NCBI GenBank assembly: GCA_913058185.1
Contig: CAJXQX010000015.1
Span: 1 to 63,920 of the forward strand
Direction: 5' to 3'
Source of the DNA: an uncultured Verrucomicrobiota bacterium
GTDB lineage: Bacteria > Verrucomicrobiota > Verrucomicrobiia > Opitutales > Opitutaceae
DNA length: 63,920 nt
Part shown: piece by piece, positions 43,095-52,575 of the stretch
Layout: the number at the start of each line of letters is the position of its first letter
Position numbering within the stretch: the first letter of the stretch is position 1
Position numbers and translations under genes: made by a program
Notes under the pieces: generated by a model
Told to the model about the DNA's origin: nothing
Database searches by the model: none
Seen by the model: the letters and a program-made list of their open reading frames with translations, nothing else

Positions 43095-43751
43095 ATGATG
43101 GATTCTGAGATCGAAGTGCTGTTTCAGGACAAAGATATAATGGTGGTGAACAAACCATCGGGGATTTTGAGTGAGGGAGGCGACGCACAGGACCGAGATC
43201 TCGAAGCAGTGGTGAGCGAGTCTCTGGGGAAACAGGTCTGGTGCTGTCACCGTCTCGATAAATTGACTTCGGGCGCGATTCTCCTGCGCAAGAACAAGCG
43301 CTTCACGCGCGAATTGGCTCATATGTTCGAAAATCGCCAATTCAGGAAATCCTATTGGGCCATCACCCGAGGCATTTGGCCCAAACAGCAAAATCTTATC
43401 GAAAATCGTCTCACTACTTCAACTCGAGGGCGCACGACGGTTTGCGCAGAGAACGGCAAACCAGCTCGGACTTCGTTCCGGGTATTGGCTCACGACCAGA
43501 AAAACCAGCGATCCTGGCTGGAACTCCTGCTAAAGACCGGCCGCACCCACCAAGCCAGAGTTCACTGCGCTGATTCGGGCCACCCGATCATGGGTGACTC
43601 TCTCTACGGCGACGGTGAGTTGCCAAATTTCTTTGGACTTCACGCTCGAGAACTCAGATTCCGCCATCCGGAAGACGGAAAGGACATTTCCGCCATCGCG
43701 CCCGCTCCAGAGAGTTGGTCCGAGTATCTACCGGATTCTGAGCAAAAATAA
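43095..43751 (+). CDS. RluA-family pseudouridine synthase
   Basis: 218 residues. The catalytic motif is CCHRLDKLTSGAILLRKN with the essential Asp; IMVVNKPSGILSEGGD precedes it and LLKTGRTHQARVHCADSGHP with GDSLYGDG follows, in RluA order. There is no S4 domain, so it resembles RluA, RluE/TruC-like enzymes that modify rRNA or tRNA uridines. It lies between two direct copies of the RAYT repeat (43028 and 43758), outside the transposase unit proper. Confidence 0.9.
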   Translation: MMDSEIEVLFQDKDIMVVNKPSGILSEGGDAQDRDLEAVVSESLGKQVWCCHRLDKLTSGAILLRKNKRFTRELAHMFENRQFRKSYWAITRGIWPKQQNLIENRLTTSTRGRTTVCAENGKPARTSFRVLAHDQKNQRSWLELLLKTGRTHQARVHCADSGHPIMGDSLYGDGELPNFFGLHARELRFRHPEDGKDISAIAPAPESWSEYLPDSEQK

Positions 43752-43757
43752 TCTATA

Positions 43758-43774
43758 AAACACGACCTGACCCC
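43758..43774 (+). repeat. 17-bp RAYT-linked repeat, copy 3
   Basis: AAACACGACCTGACCCC preceded by CTATAAAA, directly after the pseudouridine synthase stop and 2 bp before the TRAP permease stop. Confidence 0.8.
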
Positions 43775-43775
43775 G

Positions 43776-45647
43776 TTAGGTTAGGAAGAGGGTGAGCGCG
43801 GGCCAGAAGGTGATGATGATGACGGTACCAAATTGGAGGCCGAAATACGGTAGCGAGGCTTTCAGCACTTCGCCCATCGGTTTGTTGAATCGGTAGGAGG
43901 AGATGAAAAGGTTCATGCCTACAGGCGGAGTGAGGAATCCGAGTCCAAGATTCGCTAGAAACAGAATACCGAGGTGAATGGGATCTATTTCGTAGGCGAT
44001 CCCGAGTGGCACCAGCAAGGGCACTACAATGATGATCGCGGAAAACACGTCCATCATGCAGCCCAGCAGCAACAGGATCACGACGAGGCAGAGCAAGAAC
44101 ACGGTTTTTGAGGTCACGTGCTCCGTCACATAATCCACCAGTAGCGACGGCACTTCAGCGTCCACGAGGTAATTGGTGAGTCCTTGGGCTACTCCCAGAA
44201 TCAACAACACGCCACCGATCAACAGGCCGCACTCGCGCATCACCCCCATCAGCTTCCCCCACTTCAGATCGCGATAAATCAACGTCTGGGTGAGCAGTGC
44301 ATAAAGAGCGGTGAGAGCCGCCGCCTCGACCGGAGTCGCAAGACCACTGAAGATCCCGCCAAGACTCACCACTGGAATCAACAACTCCCACTTCGCATCC
44401 CAGAAGGCCGTCCAGGCTTCCTTGCCGTCAAAAGTCCAACGTGGACCGACCTCCGTCGCCTTCGGCCGGGTGCAGGTCGCCCACGCGACAGTCGCTGCAG
44501 CCAGCAACAGCCCCGGACCGATTCCCGCTAGGAACATCGTCTTGATTTCAACCTGCGCCACGATCGCGTAAAGGATCAGGGGCAAACACGGCGCGAACAG
44601 CATGCCAATCGAACCAGATCCCGTGAGTAGTCCGATCGAAGCGCGTTCACTATAACGCGCCTCGGTCAGGAACGGCACGATAAGTCCGCCCAGCGCCAAA
44701 ATGGTCACGCCCGAGGCACCGGTGAGCGACGTGAAGAAGGCACACGCAATCACCGTGACGATCGCCGGCCCTGCCCGCATGTCTCCGGTCAGCGCTTTCA
44801 ATAGCCGAACCATCCGGGCCGACGTGCCACCTTCTGCTAAAAAATAACCCGCCAACGTAAACAGTGGCAGCGCTGGAATCGTCGGGTTGGTCGACAGACT
44901 GTAGTGCGACAGCGCCACGGACTCCAACGGGTTCCATGAACCCCAAAACAAAAACACCGCGGCACCACCCAACAGGGTAAAAATTGGCGCACCCAAGACA
45001 CCACTGATCAATACCAACACCAACAAGACGATCGCAGGCGTCCAGGTTTCGGGCTCCACCGAATAGTGCAGCACATACCAGCCAATCACCGCCGCCACCG
45101 CCACGGCCGCTGCTCGCATCCACCAATCGGTGCCTACATTCCGCACCAACCGCAAAGCCACGATCGCGAAGCCACCCGCCAGGGCGATCAGCGCCACCCA
45201 AACCGGCACACCATAAGCGATCACTTTCCCTCCCCCTTTTTCAAACAACAAGAACTTCCAACTCGCCCATGCCAGCAGCCCACAAACACCCGCCGAGATT
45301 CCTACCCGCAGCACCTCGCAGATTTTTCCCCACGGTGATGGCAACCCGGCGAAGCCTTGCGACAACGTCAGCAAACGGGCCTGCCGCGCCGCGACGGCCC
45401 CACCCAGCATGCTCACCAATAAAGTGAAGTGCTGCGTCAGTGCATTACCGCCGATCAGTCCCGATTCAAAAAATGACCGCAGCACCATCTCCAGCAAGGG
45501 CACCACCAGGATCCCCGCCAAGGCGACCGCCAGCAGCACATCTTCACCACCATGAATGATTCGCCAAAACCGATTCTCGGCCACGACCGCAGCCTTAGCT
45601 GGTGCCGTAACATGCTCGCTCGTAGCAGAATCCGAATCAGCCACCAT
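43776..45647 (-). CDS. dctM: TRAP transporter fused small and large permease (DctQM)
   Basis: 623 residues. The first about 190 form the four-helix DctQ part (RIIHGGEDVLLAVALAGILV, GGNALTQHFTLLVSMLGGAV), the rest the DctM permease with GGTSARMVRLLKALTGDMRA, FTSLTGASGVTILALGG, GSGSIGMLFAPCLPLILYAI and the end GLGFLTPPVGMNLFISSYRF. The two units are one chain, as in a subset of TRAP systems. It imports organic acids using the sodium gradient with DctP. Start ATG 45647 overlaps the dctP stop by 11 bp. Confidence 0.95.
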   Translation of the reverse strand: MVADSDSATSEHVTAPAKAAVVAENRFWRIIHGGEDVLLAVALAGILVVPLLEMVLRSFFESGLIGGNALTQHFTLLVSMLGGAVAARQARLLTLSQGFAGLPSPWGKICEVLRVGISAGVCGLLAWASWKFLLFEKGGGKVIAYGVPVWVALIALAGGFAIVALRLVRNVGTDWWMRAAAVAVAAVIGWYVLHYSVEPETWTPAIVLLVLVLISGVLGAPIFTLLGGAAVFLFWGSWNPLESVALSHYSLSTNPTIPALPLFTLAGYFLAEGGTSARMVRLLKALTGDMRAGPAIVTVIACAFFTSLTGASGVTILALGGLIVPFLTEARYSERASIGLLTGSGSIGMLFAPCLPLILYAIVAQVEIKTMFLAGIGPGLLLAAATVAWATCTRPKATEVGPRWTFDGKEAWTAFWDAKWELLIPVVSLGGIFSGLATPVEAAALTALYALLTQTLIYRDLKWGKLMGVMRECGLLIGGVLLILGVAQGLTNYLVDAEVPSLLVDYVTEHVTSKTVFLLCLVVILLLLGCMMDVFSAIIIVVPLLVPLGIAYEIDPIHLGILFLANLGLGFLTPPVGMNLFISSYRFNKPMGEVLKASLPYFGLQFGTVIIITFWPALTLFLT

Positions 45648-46662
45648 TCGAGTCTCGGTATTCCTTGAGCAAGCGTATGATCTCGTCGAATTCCACTTCC
45701 GGCACGACGCCACCCCGGATCTGCGGATGTAATCCTACGCCAAACGTAGTCCACGTTTCCTGCAGTTCCCCGTCAATCGGTTGCACTTTCAGGCCCCGTT
45801 TCACCATCGCGTCGATCGACTCCTGCATCTCAACACGAGCTCGGTCGGTCAGTTTTCGACCCGCGGCGGTCGCACTGGTTTTGACGACTTCACGCTGCCC
45901 TTCGGTCAGCCGATCCCAGCTCTTTTGACTCATCACGATCGCCCCCGATAGCGGCAGCCAATTCACATCCAGCATGTAAGGTGCGGGCTGATAAAACTGC
46001 GCGGCTAGCGCATAAATCGGTGGGGCTGGTGCGATATTCACCAGACCAGTCTGTAAACTCACCAACACATCCGTCGGTTCCAGTTCCACCGGCTGTGTGC
46101 CGATCGAGCGCGCAACCTCCAGCGCTCCCGGACTACCTGGCACGATAAAGACCTTCCCTCCGCGCATGTCTTCGGGTCGCTCAAGCGGTTCCTTGGAAAA
46201 AATCTTGACCCAACCGGTATCGAACCATCCCAGAATTATATAACCTTTATCCGCGAAAATCTTTTCGTATTTCGATCCCAATCGATCGCGCACGTATTCG
46301 ACTTCCTCATACGAATGATAGGCCATCGGAATATTCTGAAGTCCGCCCACACTAAGATCGATTTCGGTCAGCCCAGAAGTCGTGAGTAATCCGGCCTGCA
46401 GCTGCCCGAGCCCAATGCGACGCACCACGTCGCCTTCACCACCCATGGTACCATCCGTGAAAATTGTTAGCCGCACGCCGCCATCGGGTGCCTCGCGCCA
46501 GGCCTGCCCCATCTCTTGGAGGATCAGGTGAAACGACGTGCCCTTCGGAGCCAGGGTAGCAAGTTTTACCCGAGCCTGCCGCGCCGCGAGAGGCAGAGCG
46601 CTCACGAGTCCCGCCAGCACCAGCATTCCTAATACTCGACGCATAAAAATTCGGTTCATCAT
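45637..46662 (-). CDS. dctP: TRAP transporter substrate-binding protein DctP
   Basis: 341 residues with signal peptide (MRRVLGMLVLAGLVSALPLA). Family features: VKLATLAPKGTSFHLILQEM, TIFTDGTMGGEGDVVRRIGL, GYIILGWFDTGWVKIFSKEP, LERPEDMRGGKVFIVPGSPG and the QPVELEPTDVLVSLQTGLV ligand loop. The usual Arg that pairs with the substrate carboxylate is expected in the MRGGKV region. Binds an organic acid in the periplasm. It lies between tatT and dctQM, all on the minus strand. Confidence 0.94.
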   Translation of the reverse strand: MMNRIFMRRVLGMLVLAGLVSALPLAARQARVKLATLAPKGTSFHLILQEMGQAWREAPDGGVRLTIFTDGTMGGEGDVVRRIGLGQLQAGLLTTSGLTEIDLSVGGLQNIPMAYHSYEEVEYVRDRLGSKYEKIFADKGYIILGWFDTGWVKIFSKEPLERPEDMRGGKVFIVPGSPGALEVARSIGTQPVELEPTDVLVSLQTGLVNIAPAPPIYALAAQFYQPAPYMLDVNWLPLSGAIVMSQKSWDRLTEGQREVVKTSATAAGRKLTDRARVEMQESIDAMVKRGLKVQPIDGELQETWTTFGVGLHPQIRGGVVPEVEFDEIIRLLKEYRDSNGG

Positions 46663-46681
46663 AATCTAAAGAATACAGCCA

Positions 46682-47608
46682 TCATTCTAGAAAGAGATCA
46701 TCAACCCGCCCCAACAACCACTCCGCCCGTTGTTGGGAGATCAGGATCGCCAGACGATTATCCGGGTGCGCATCCGCATCGATCGCCAGCGCCTGGCCCA
46801 GCAGGTCTTCATATCCCGCTCGGTCTTGGTCTTGAATACTCACGGCCTCCGCCAGATTCACCAAAGCACTCGCGCTCGCCCCGCCCGAAATACGCACTGC
46901 TTCATGAAAGTGCGTCATCACCATTTCGCGAATCAGAGCCGGATCACCCGTGCCGGCCGCTTTCAGTGTGATCATCAGTTCATGAATCGCGCCCAGTCCC
47001 CATTCAGGCTCCAACTCCAATGCTCGATCCGCCAGAGCATTCACTGCCGGCAACTGCGCTAACCACTCCGGATCGGTGCGGCTATGCGAGATAGCCGACC
47101 CCAAAGCCGCTGCCGTCCAATAGGCCAGATCGACGTCGGCCGGCTCCAACTGCCTAAGCACCGTATCAATATCATCCTGGAAACCCGCTCGAAACCCGGG
47201 GTGCTTCGCCTCCAGCCCACTCAAACCATACTCGTAAGCCCGCAGGTAAAACGCCACCGCCCGCTTATATTGAGCCTGGGCGGCGAAATAATCGTCCTCC
47301 GCCGCGAAATCTGCCGGCTGCTCCACCCACCCTTTGCCGTATTGGGTATACCCCGACGAGGCCGCGAGCAATAGATCCGGATTGTCTGGCTGGGCCGCCA
47401 AAAGCGACTCCACCAGCTTTAAGCTGAACGGGATCGCCTGACCCGCGAATTTAATGTCCCCCTCTTGGGCGAACGCACTGCCCGAGCCTTCAGCCAAGGA
47501 GGATGCGATTTCTTTGATCGCGAAGTTCTTCACCGAGCACCCCGTGAGAGAGAGCCCCAGAACAGCTCCCACGATCGATCGTACAATTTTCATCCGAACA
47601 GTCATCAT
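46682..47608 (-). CDS. TRAP-associated periplasmic protein TatT, lipoprotein
   Basis: 308 residues with a lipobox (LSLTGC near residue 24). The chain is all-helical TPR-like: PDNPDLLLAASSGYTQYGKG, KRAVAFYLRAYEYGLSGLEA, VDLAYWTAAALGSAISHSRT, SASALVNLAEAVSIQDQDRA. TatT (TPR-T) proteins assemble with DctP of some TRAP systems and are thought to hold several binding proteins or hydrophobic ligand. It opens the tatT-dctP-dctQM operon; a GGGAG motif 8 bases upstream supports the ATG at 47608. Confidence 0.88.
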   Translation of the reverse strand: MMTVRMKIVRSIVGAVLGLSLTGCSVKNFAIKEIASSLAEGSGSAFAQEGDIKFAGQAIPFSLKLVESLLAAQPDNPDLLLAASSGYTQYGKGWVEQPADFAAEDDYFAAQAQYKRAVAFYLRAYEYGLSGLEAKHPGFRAGFQDDIDTVLRQLEPADVDLAYWTAAALGSAISHSRTDPEWLAQLPAVNALADRALELEPEWGLGAIHELMITLKAAGTGDPALIREMVMTHFHEAVRISGGASASALVNLAEAVSIQDQDRAGYEDLLGQALAIDADAHPDNRLAILISQQRAEWLLGRVDDLFLE

Positions 47609-47672
47609 AAACTCAACTCCCTATCATGCCGAGTTGGCCCGGCGTCAAAAGGACATATTTCAAAAAATCTGT

Positions 47673-48083
47673 TTACGCGCTGATAGTCATGCAGGTGCAC
47701 GTTCCCGTCGCGACGAGCTGCCCGCGTCCATTATGGATTTCACAGTCCAGAAACCCGATCCGCAGTCCGCGTTGCACGATCCGAGCTGTCGCCACGATTC
47801 GTCCGAATTTCACGGGGCGCATAAAATTCACCTTCAGCTCGATCGTCGAAAAGTCCTCCGACTCCAACAATACCCGCCCGTAAGCCGTGCCCATCGCGGC
47901 ATCCGCCAGCGCACTGATCACCCCACCGTGCACGCGGCCCATCGGATTGGCATGCTTCTCACCGGCCTCGAGCGCCACCACGGTGGGGTCACCCTCACCT
48001 GCGGGTTCCACCTCGAATCCAATCAGACGAGAAATGGGAGCTTCGCTAAATCGGTCGGGTGTTTTTTCGATCGGAACTGACAT
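47673..48083 (-). CDS. PaaI-family thioesterase
   Basis: 136 residues of the hot-dog fold. ANPMGRVHGGVISALADAAM carries the HGG motif and the Asp-equivalent of PaaI; TIELKVNFMRPVKFGRIVAT and VQRGLRIGFLDCEIH follow. It hydrolyses an aromatic or medium-chain acyl-CoA in the cytosol. Between the TRAP operon (64 bp) and uraA (110 bp) on the same strand, so it could be read from either. Confidence 0.9.
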   Translation of the reverse strand: MSVPIEKTPDRFSEAPISRLIGFEVEPAGEGDPTVVALEAGEKHANPMGRVHGGVISALADAAMGTAYGRVLLESEDFSTIELKVNFMRPVKFGRIVATARIVQRGLRIGFLDCEIHNGRGQLVATGTCTCMTISA

Positions 48084-48162
48084 GTCTTCAACGGGCGATG
48101 GATTGGAGCGCGGTGCAAGCTACGGATTGGATTTGGTGCTAGATTGGCCGAGAGGCAGCTGA

Positions 48163-48189
48163 AACTGTCGGGCTTAAAGCCCGACAGTT
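48163..48189 (-). terminator. Hairpin downstream of uraA
   Basis: Perfect 13-bp stem AACTGTCGGGCTT / AAGCCCGACAGTT with a one-base centre, 5 bp past the uraA stop. The GTCGGGC...GCCCGAC core recurs at 59386-59404, so it may also be a REP-like repeat. No T-run follows. Confidence 0.5.
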
Positions 48190-48193
48190 CAGC

Positions 48194-49432
48194 CTACTCT
48201 ACCATTGTCCTCGGGAGCAGGAGATTGAGCAGAATGCCTACCACGGCACCCAGACCGATTCCGCTCAAAGCGATCCCAGCCCCTTCGATCGAAAGTCCTC
48301 CTAGTGCGGAAACGAGGATCAAAGACACGATGATCATGTTACGAGGCTGTCCCAGATCGACCTCCGCTTTCACCAAAGTCTGCAATCCGACCGACGCGAT
48401 GATACCAAACAACAGGATCAATATTCCGCCCATCACGGGAACCGGAACGGTTGCGAGCAACGCACCGAGCTTACCAGAGAATGCGAACACGATCGCAAAC
48501 AACGCCGCCCAAGTCATGATCGCGGGGTTATAGGCCCGGGTCACCGCCACAGCTCCTGTCACCTCCGAGTAAGTTGTATTCGGTGGTCCGCCCAACAGCG
48601 CCGCGAGGGAGGTCGCCAGACCATCGCCCAAGATCGTTTTCCGGAGCCCCGGTTTCTTGAAATAATCCACCCCAGTTATCCGACTGATCGCGAGAATGTC
48701 TCCGATGTGCTCCACCGCTGGAGCGATCGCCACCGGCAGCATAAATAGCACCGCGTGCCAGTTGAGCTTGGGGGTAACAAACTCCGGGAACGCCAGCACA
48801 GGCGCCGTGGCCACCGCCGAAAAATCGACCAACCCCATCATCAGCGCCGCTCCATAACCCGCTCCCACGCCACAGAGGATCGATAAAAGTCGCGCCATTC
48901 CATTGCCCTTCAACATCACTACTATTGTCACTGCTAGAGCCAGTCCGGAGACAATGAGAGCCTGCGATCTAGGGACCAGTTCCACGCCCCCATCGCCGGT
49001 GCGGCCTATCGCCATATTGACGGCGACCGGAGCGAGTAACAGTCCGATGGAAGCGATCACGGGACCCACCACAATCGGAGGGAGCAAGCGATGCACGAAG
49101 TCGGTGCCAAACCGACTGATCGCCATACTCAGCAGCACATAACCAAGCCCCGCCGCGACCAATCCGGAAAGTGTCTCGGCGACGCCCCAGGTGGAGATAC
49201 CGTGGGCAATCGGTGCGATAAAGGCAAAAGAGGACGCTAAAAATACCGGCGGCACCTGACTTCGATTGATCACCTGAAACAGCAGGGTCCCCGCTCCGGC
49301 AGTGAATAGCGCTACATTGGGATCAAGCCCGGTCAGGAGCGGCACCAACACCAAGGCGCCGAACGCGACGAACAGAAACTGCAGGCCCAGCAGGCTGCCT
49401 CTCAGCCTAAATCGAAAGGTCGCATCACCCAT
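48194..49432 (-). CDS. uraA: Uracil/xanthine permease (NCS2 family)
   Basis: 412 residues, about 13-14 membrane segments. NCS2 signatures: LGLQFLFVAFGALVLVPLLT, LLPPIVVGPVIASIGLLLAP, the substrate-site helix VEHIGDILAISRITGVDYFK and LGGPPNTTYSEVTGAVAVTR, which are closest to the uracil branch (UraA). Proton-driven uracil import; upp at 37070 would trap it as UMP. The end has the typical GILLNLLLP. Confidence 0.92.
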   Translation of the reverse strand: MGDATFRFRLRGSLLGLQFLFVAFGALVLVPLLTGLDPNVALFTAGAGTLLFQVINRSQVPPVFLASSFAFIAPIAHGISTWGVAETLSGLVAAGLGYVLLSMAISRFGTDFVHRLLPPIVVGPVIASIGLLLAPVAVNMAIGRTGDGGVELVPRSQALIVSGLALAVTIVVMLKGNGMARLLSILCGVGAGYGAALMMGLVDFSAVATAPVLAFPEFVTPKLNWHAVLFMLPVAIAPAVEHIGDILAISRITGVDYFKKPGLRKTILGDGLATSLAALLGGPPNTTYSEVTGAVAVTRAYNPAIMTWAALFAIVFAFSGKLGALLATVPVPVMGGILILLFGIIASVGLQTLVKAEVDLGQPRNMIIVSLILVSALGGLSIEGAGIALSGIGLGAVVGILLNLLLPRTMVE

Positions 49433-49484
49433 GCCTCTAAGATCAAACGTTTGGTCTCAGATTCAATCACCATTCCTACCGACT

Positions 49485-50447
49485 TCACCGTGCCGGTTTC
49501 GGTCGCAACAAGTCGCGCAGCGCCCGGTTGTCGATGAGGATGATTCCCTCCTTCTCAATGATTGCCCAGGTTTCCGGACTCATGGCCCATTCATAATCGA
49601 TCTCGCGCCACTCCGCCCCCCGCAGCGGATGCTCCACGGTGATGGCCCGCATCTCCGGGTCATCATAACCCAGATGCAATACCAGCAGGTTCAGACCTGG
49701 CTTTAGATTCCTGAGGGCATCGTTGTAATACGCCTTCATCCCCTGCGGGTAAGAGTCCGGCGGAGCGCCGTCTATCGCCGTGTAACCTAACGGATAAGCG
49801 GCCAGCCTCGATTGGAGCTCAACATCGACCACGTTTACTCCGTGATGCGCATGAACGCGAATCGGCAACCGATACTCGTTTCCGATCCGTAAATACAACG
49901 CGGCCAATTCGTCCGTCGCCAACATCACCCCCATGTGACCATCGAGATGCGTCACATCAAAACCCTGTTCCAGCGCACGCTCGATTTGGGCCCGCACCTC
50001 CGCCTCCACTTCCGCAACGTTTGCCGCCGCGGCAAACGCTGGAACGTTGTCGTGAAACACTCAATCGACCGAGACCAGACTCGGCACATCATCCGCCCCC
50101 AGCAGAGGCCCCCATTTGTAATGCTTCCACTCCGCCGTGAGAGTCAGGTAAACGCCCAGATCCAACTCCGGATGGGCCTGCGAAAGCTCCAGCGCTTCCG
50201 CCACCCACGGCGTCGGCATCATCACACTGGCGGAGGTCACCACCCCTTCCCGCATTGCCTCAATCGTGGCTACGTTCTTGGAGTGCGACAGGCCCAAATC
50301 ATCGGCGTGGATGATCAACAATTTCGCATCTGCCGGATACCCCAACCGCTCCTGCACCGAGATCGCGGAGTCGTGACCGTGCTCATGACCAAACAATTTC
50401 GCACTCCCCGCACATATCAGCCCCATGGCCACCAAGGTTCTCAACAT
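49485..50447 (-). pseudogene. ChbG/YdjC-family carbohydrate deacetylase interrupted by an in-frame TGA
   Basis: The two halves (signal peptide and KLLIIHADDLGLSHSKNVAT, EALELSQAHPELDLGVYLTL, then after the stop FDVTHLDGHMGVMLATDELA, PIRVHAHHGV) read in one frame, separated only by TGA at 50061-50063 in the context SLVSVD-stop-VFHDNVPAF. Family members usually have D-G-x-F here, so GGA to TGA fits. Metal ligands (DD, H-x-D-x-H) are present on both sides. YdjC proteins deacetylate chito-oligosaccharides or similar sugars. It is exported. Nonsense mutation or base-call error cannot be separated. An alternative reading as two genes is unlikely. Confidence 0.8.
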
Positions 50448-50643
50448 TGGGATAGCTTTTATAGCTTCACCCTAGGGGTCCACCCTCATACGAATAGAGC
50501 TCGGTAGATCTTCACGTTAAACGGTTCGCGGGCGGACTTTATGCCCGAAAGATTGGGTCTCATTGCAGTTTTCGCAACGCACTGCGTCCCCATCCCTAAA
50601 CTTGGGGGTTCCAAACCGGGTCAACACCCGTCATCGTCAGGAT

Positions 50644-52083
50644 ATGCCGTTTTCCGCTCTCGGACTTTCAGCCCCTCTAACCCGCGCTCTCACCGCGCGG
50701 CACTACGTCATGCCCACGCCAGTGCAAGCGGAGGCCATACCCACTATCTTGCGAGGAGGCGACGTTTGGGCTCAGGCCCAAACGGGGTCCGGCAAAACCG
50801 CCGCCTTCGCCCTGCCGATCCTCCAACACCTCGGCGAACAAACCCGCCCCGCGGGCCGAACCCTCTCCATCCTCGTTCTGGTCCCCACCCGCGAACTCGC
50901 CGCCCAAGTCGCGGAAGCCTTTCAGGATTACGGCCAACACCTCACCACGGCGCCAAAGATCATCACCGCCGTCGGCGGAGTCTCGATCAATCCCCAGATG
51001 ATGGATCTCCGCGGTGGCGCCGATATCATGATCGCGACACCCGGTCGTCTCCTCGACCTCGTCGACAAGAACGCCCTGAAACTCGACGCCGTCGAAACCC
51101 TCGTGCTCGACGAAGCCGACCAATTGTTCGCGCTGGGATTTTCCAAAGAACTCGGCCGCATCCTGAGTCTCCTGCCCGGCCGTCGCCAGAATCTGCTCTT
51201 CTCCGCTACATTTCCCGATGAGGTCACCGCCCTGGCCAACGAGCTGCTCCACGAACCGCATCACATTGAAATTGATTCCGGTCCGGAGAACACCCCCGAC
51301 ATCACCGAGCGGGCCATCGAAGTCGACTCTCCCCGTCGCACCCAACTGCTGTACCACCTCATCATCGAAAACGACTGGGCACGCGTATTGGTTTTTGTCG
51401 CCACCAAATACTCCACCGGCCACATCGCGGAAAAGCTCCGCGGCCTGGGAATCGAAGCTGGGGAATTACATGGCGAGCTCAGCCAAGGTGCTCGCACCCG
51501 CACCCTCGCCGAATTCAACGAAGGCAAAATCACCGTATTGGTCGCGACCGATCTCGCCGCCCGCGGTCTCGACTTCGATCAGTTACCGGTCGTCCTAAAC
51601 TACGACCTGCCGCGATCCGCGATCGTCTACACCCATCGCATCGGTCGCACCGGCCGGGCTGGCGAATCCGGTGAGGCGATCAGCTTCGTCAGCGCCGCGA
51701 CGTTCGCCCATTTTCAACTCATCGAGAAACGGCACGAGACTCCCATCCCGCGCGAACAGATCCCGGGCTTCGAACCCACCATGGTCGTAGCCCCGGCCCA
51801 GCCGGCCTCCGGAGGCGTGAAGGGAAAACGTAAGAGTAAGAAGGATAAGCTCCGCGAAGCTGCTGGCCTCGCCCCCGGGCAACCGCTCAACGACCCCGGG
51901 CCCACCCCGCAGCCGAAAGCCGCGCCCCGACCGCAGCCCTCGGCAAGACCGAAGCCGTCAGTTAAACCCAGAAGCGCGCCGCCCAAAAGACCCGAGCCTG
52001 CTCCCGACAAACCAGCGTTTGATGCAGAACCGAGATCATTCAGTTGGCGTCAAGTGGACCGGAACCAGCGCGGCTCGCGCTAA
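50644..52083 (+). CDS. rhlE: DEAD-box RNA helicase (RhlE-like)
   Basis: 479 residues from the ATG at 50644 (MPFSALGLSAPLTRALTARH); the frame opens earlier but the Q-motif starts here. Motifs: Q (YVMPTPVQAEAIP), I AQTGSGKTAA, Ia PTRELAAQV, Ib TPGRLL, II DEAD in LVLDEADQLFALGF, III SATFP, IV LVFVATKY, V VATDLAARGLDFDQLPVVLN, VI HRIGRTGRAGESG. A basic, Pro-rich tail (KGKRKSKKDKLRE...PRPQPSARPK) likely binds RNA. Cytosolic role in ribosome assembly or mRNA turnover. Confidence 0.96.
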   Translation: MPFSALGLSAPLTRALTARHYVMPTPVQAEAIPTILRGGDVWAQAQTGSGKTAAFALPILQHLGEQTRPAGRTLSILVLVPTRELAAQVAEAFQDYGQHLTTAPKIITAVGGVSINPQMMDLRGGADIMIATPGRLLDLVDKNALKLDAVETLVLDEADQLFALGFSKELGRILSLLPGRRQNLLFSATFPDEVTALANELLHEPHHIEIDSGPENTPDITERAIEVDSPRRTQLLYHLIIENDWARVLVFVATKYSTGHIAEKLRGLGIEAGELHGELSQGARTRTLAEFNEGKITVLVATDLAARGLDFDQLPVVLNYDLPRSAIVYTHRIGRTGRAGESGEAISFVSAATFAHFQLIEKRHETPIPREQIPGFEPTMVVAPAQPASGGVKGKRKSKKDKLREAAGLAPGQPLNDPGPTPQPKAAPRPQPSARPKPSVKPRSAPPKRPEPAPDKPAFDAEPRSFSWRQVDRNQRGSR

Positions 52084-52089
52084 ACCACC

Positions 52090-52575
52090 GTGGGAGCCCT
52101 TGCTCTTTTCACCGACGGCAGCGCGCACCCGCCGACCGGAGTCGGATTCGCGGCGTATTTCGCCGACCGCGATACCCATCGCACACAACCGCCTGCCATC
52201 GAAGAAATCGTGACCAAACGATTCGAAGCGACCTCCGCCGCGCGCCTCGAGTTATCCGCCTTCCTCTGGGCTTTGGCCGAAGTCGGCGACGACGCCAACA
52301 ACGCGACGGTCTATACGGATTCTCAAACCATCGCCGGATTACTCGATCGCCGTGAGCGGCTGGAGCAGACCGATTTTAAATCCAAAGCGGGACGCCCTCT
52401 GAATAACCACACCCTGTATCGTGCATTCTATCGCAGCTGGGATCGGTGGCAGTTTTCCGTCGTCAAATTGGCGGGTCATACAAGCAACGTTTCATCGTCC
52501 TTGCCCCAACAAACCTTTACCCGCGTGGATCAAGCCGCGCGGCGTGCTTTGCGCGACGAATTATCTCTGAGGTAG
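52090..52575 (+). CDS. RNase HI-like protein
   Basis: 161 residues, GTG start 6 bp after the helicase. Acidic site: LFTDGSAHPPTGVGFAAYF (first Asp), AARLELSAFLWAL (Glu), NATVYTDSQTIAGLL (Asp) and VDQAARRALRDEL (last Asp), in RNase H order. KLAGHTSN matches the GH-T loop. Divergent from E. coli RnhA and lacking the basic handle. It would cut RNA in RNA-DNA hybrids; coupling to the helicase suggests RNA processing. The C-terminus is partly duplicated downstream (52700-52810). Confidence 0.78.
   Translation: MGALALFTDGSAHPPTGVGFAAYFADRDTHRTQPPAIEEIVTKRFEATSAARLELSAFLWALAEVGDDANNATVYTDSQTIAGLLDRRERLEQTDFKSKAGRPLNNHTLYRAFYRSWDRWQFSVVKLAGHTSNVSSSLPQQTFTRVDQAARRALRDELSLR

Noticed and set aside
50061-50063. 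Alternative genetic code (UGA = Gly) from the ChbG gene
   Set aside because: UGA ends many intact genes here, including the di-heme neighbours, so recoding is not supported.
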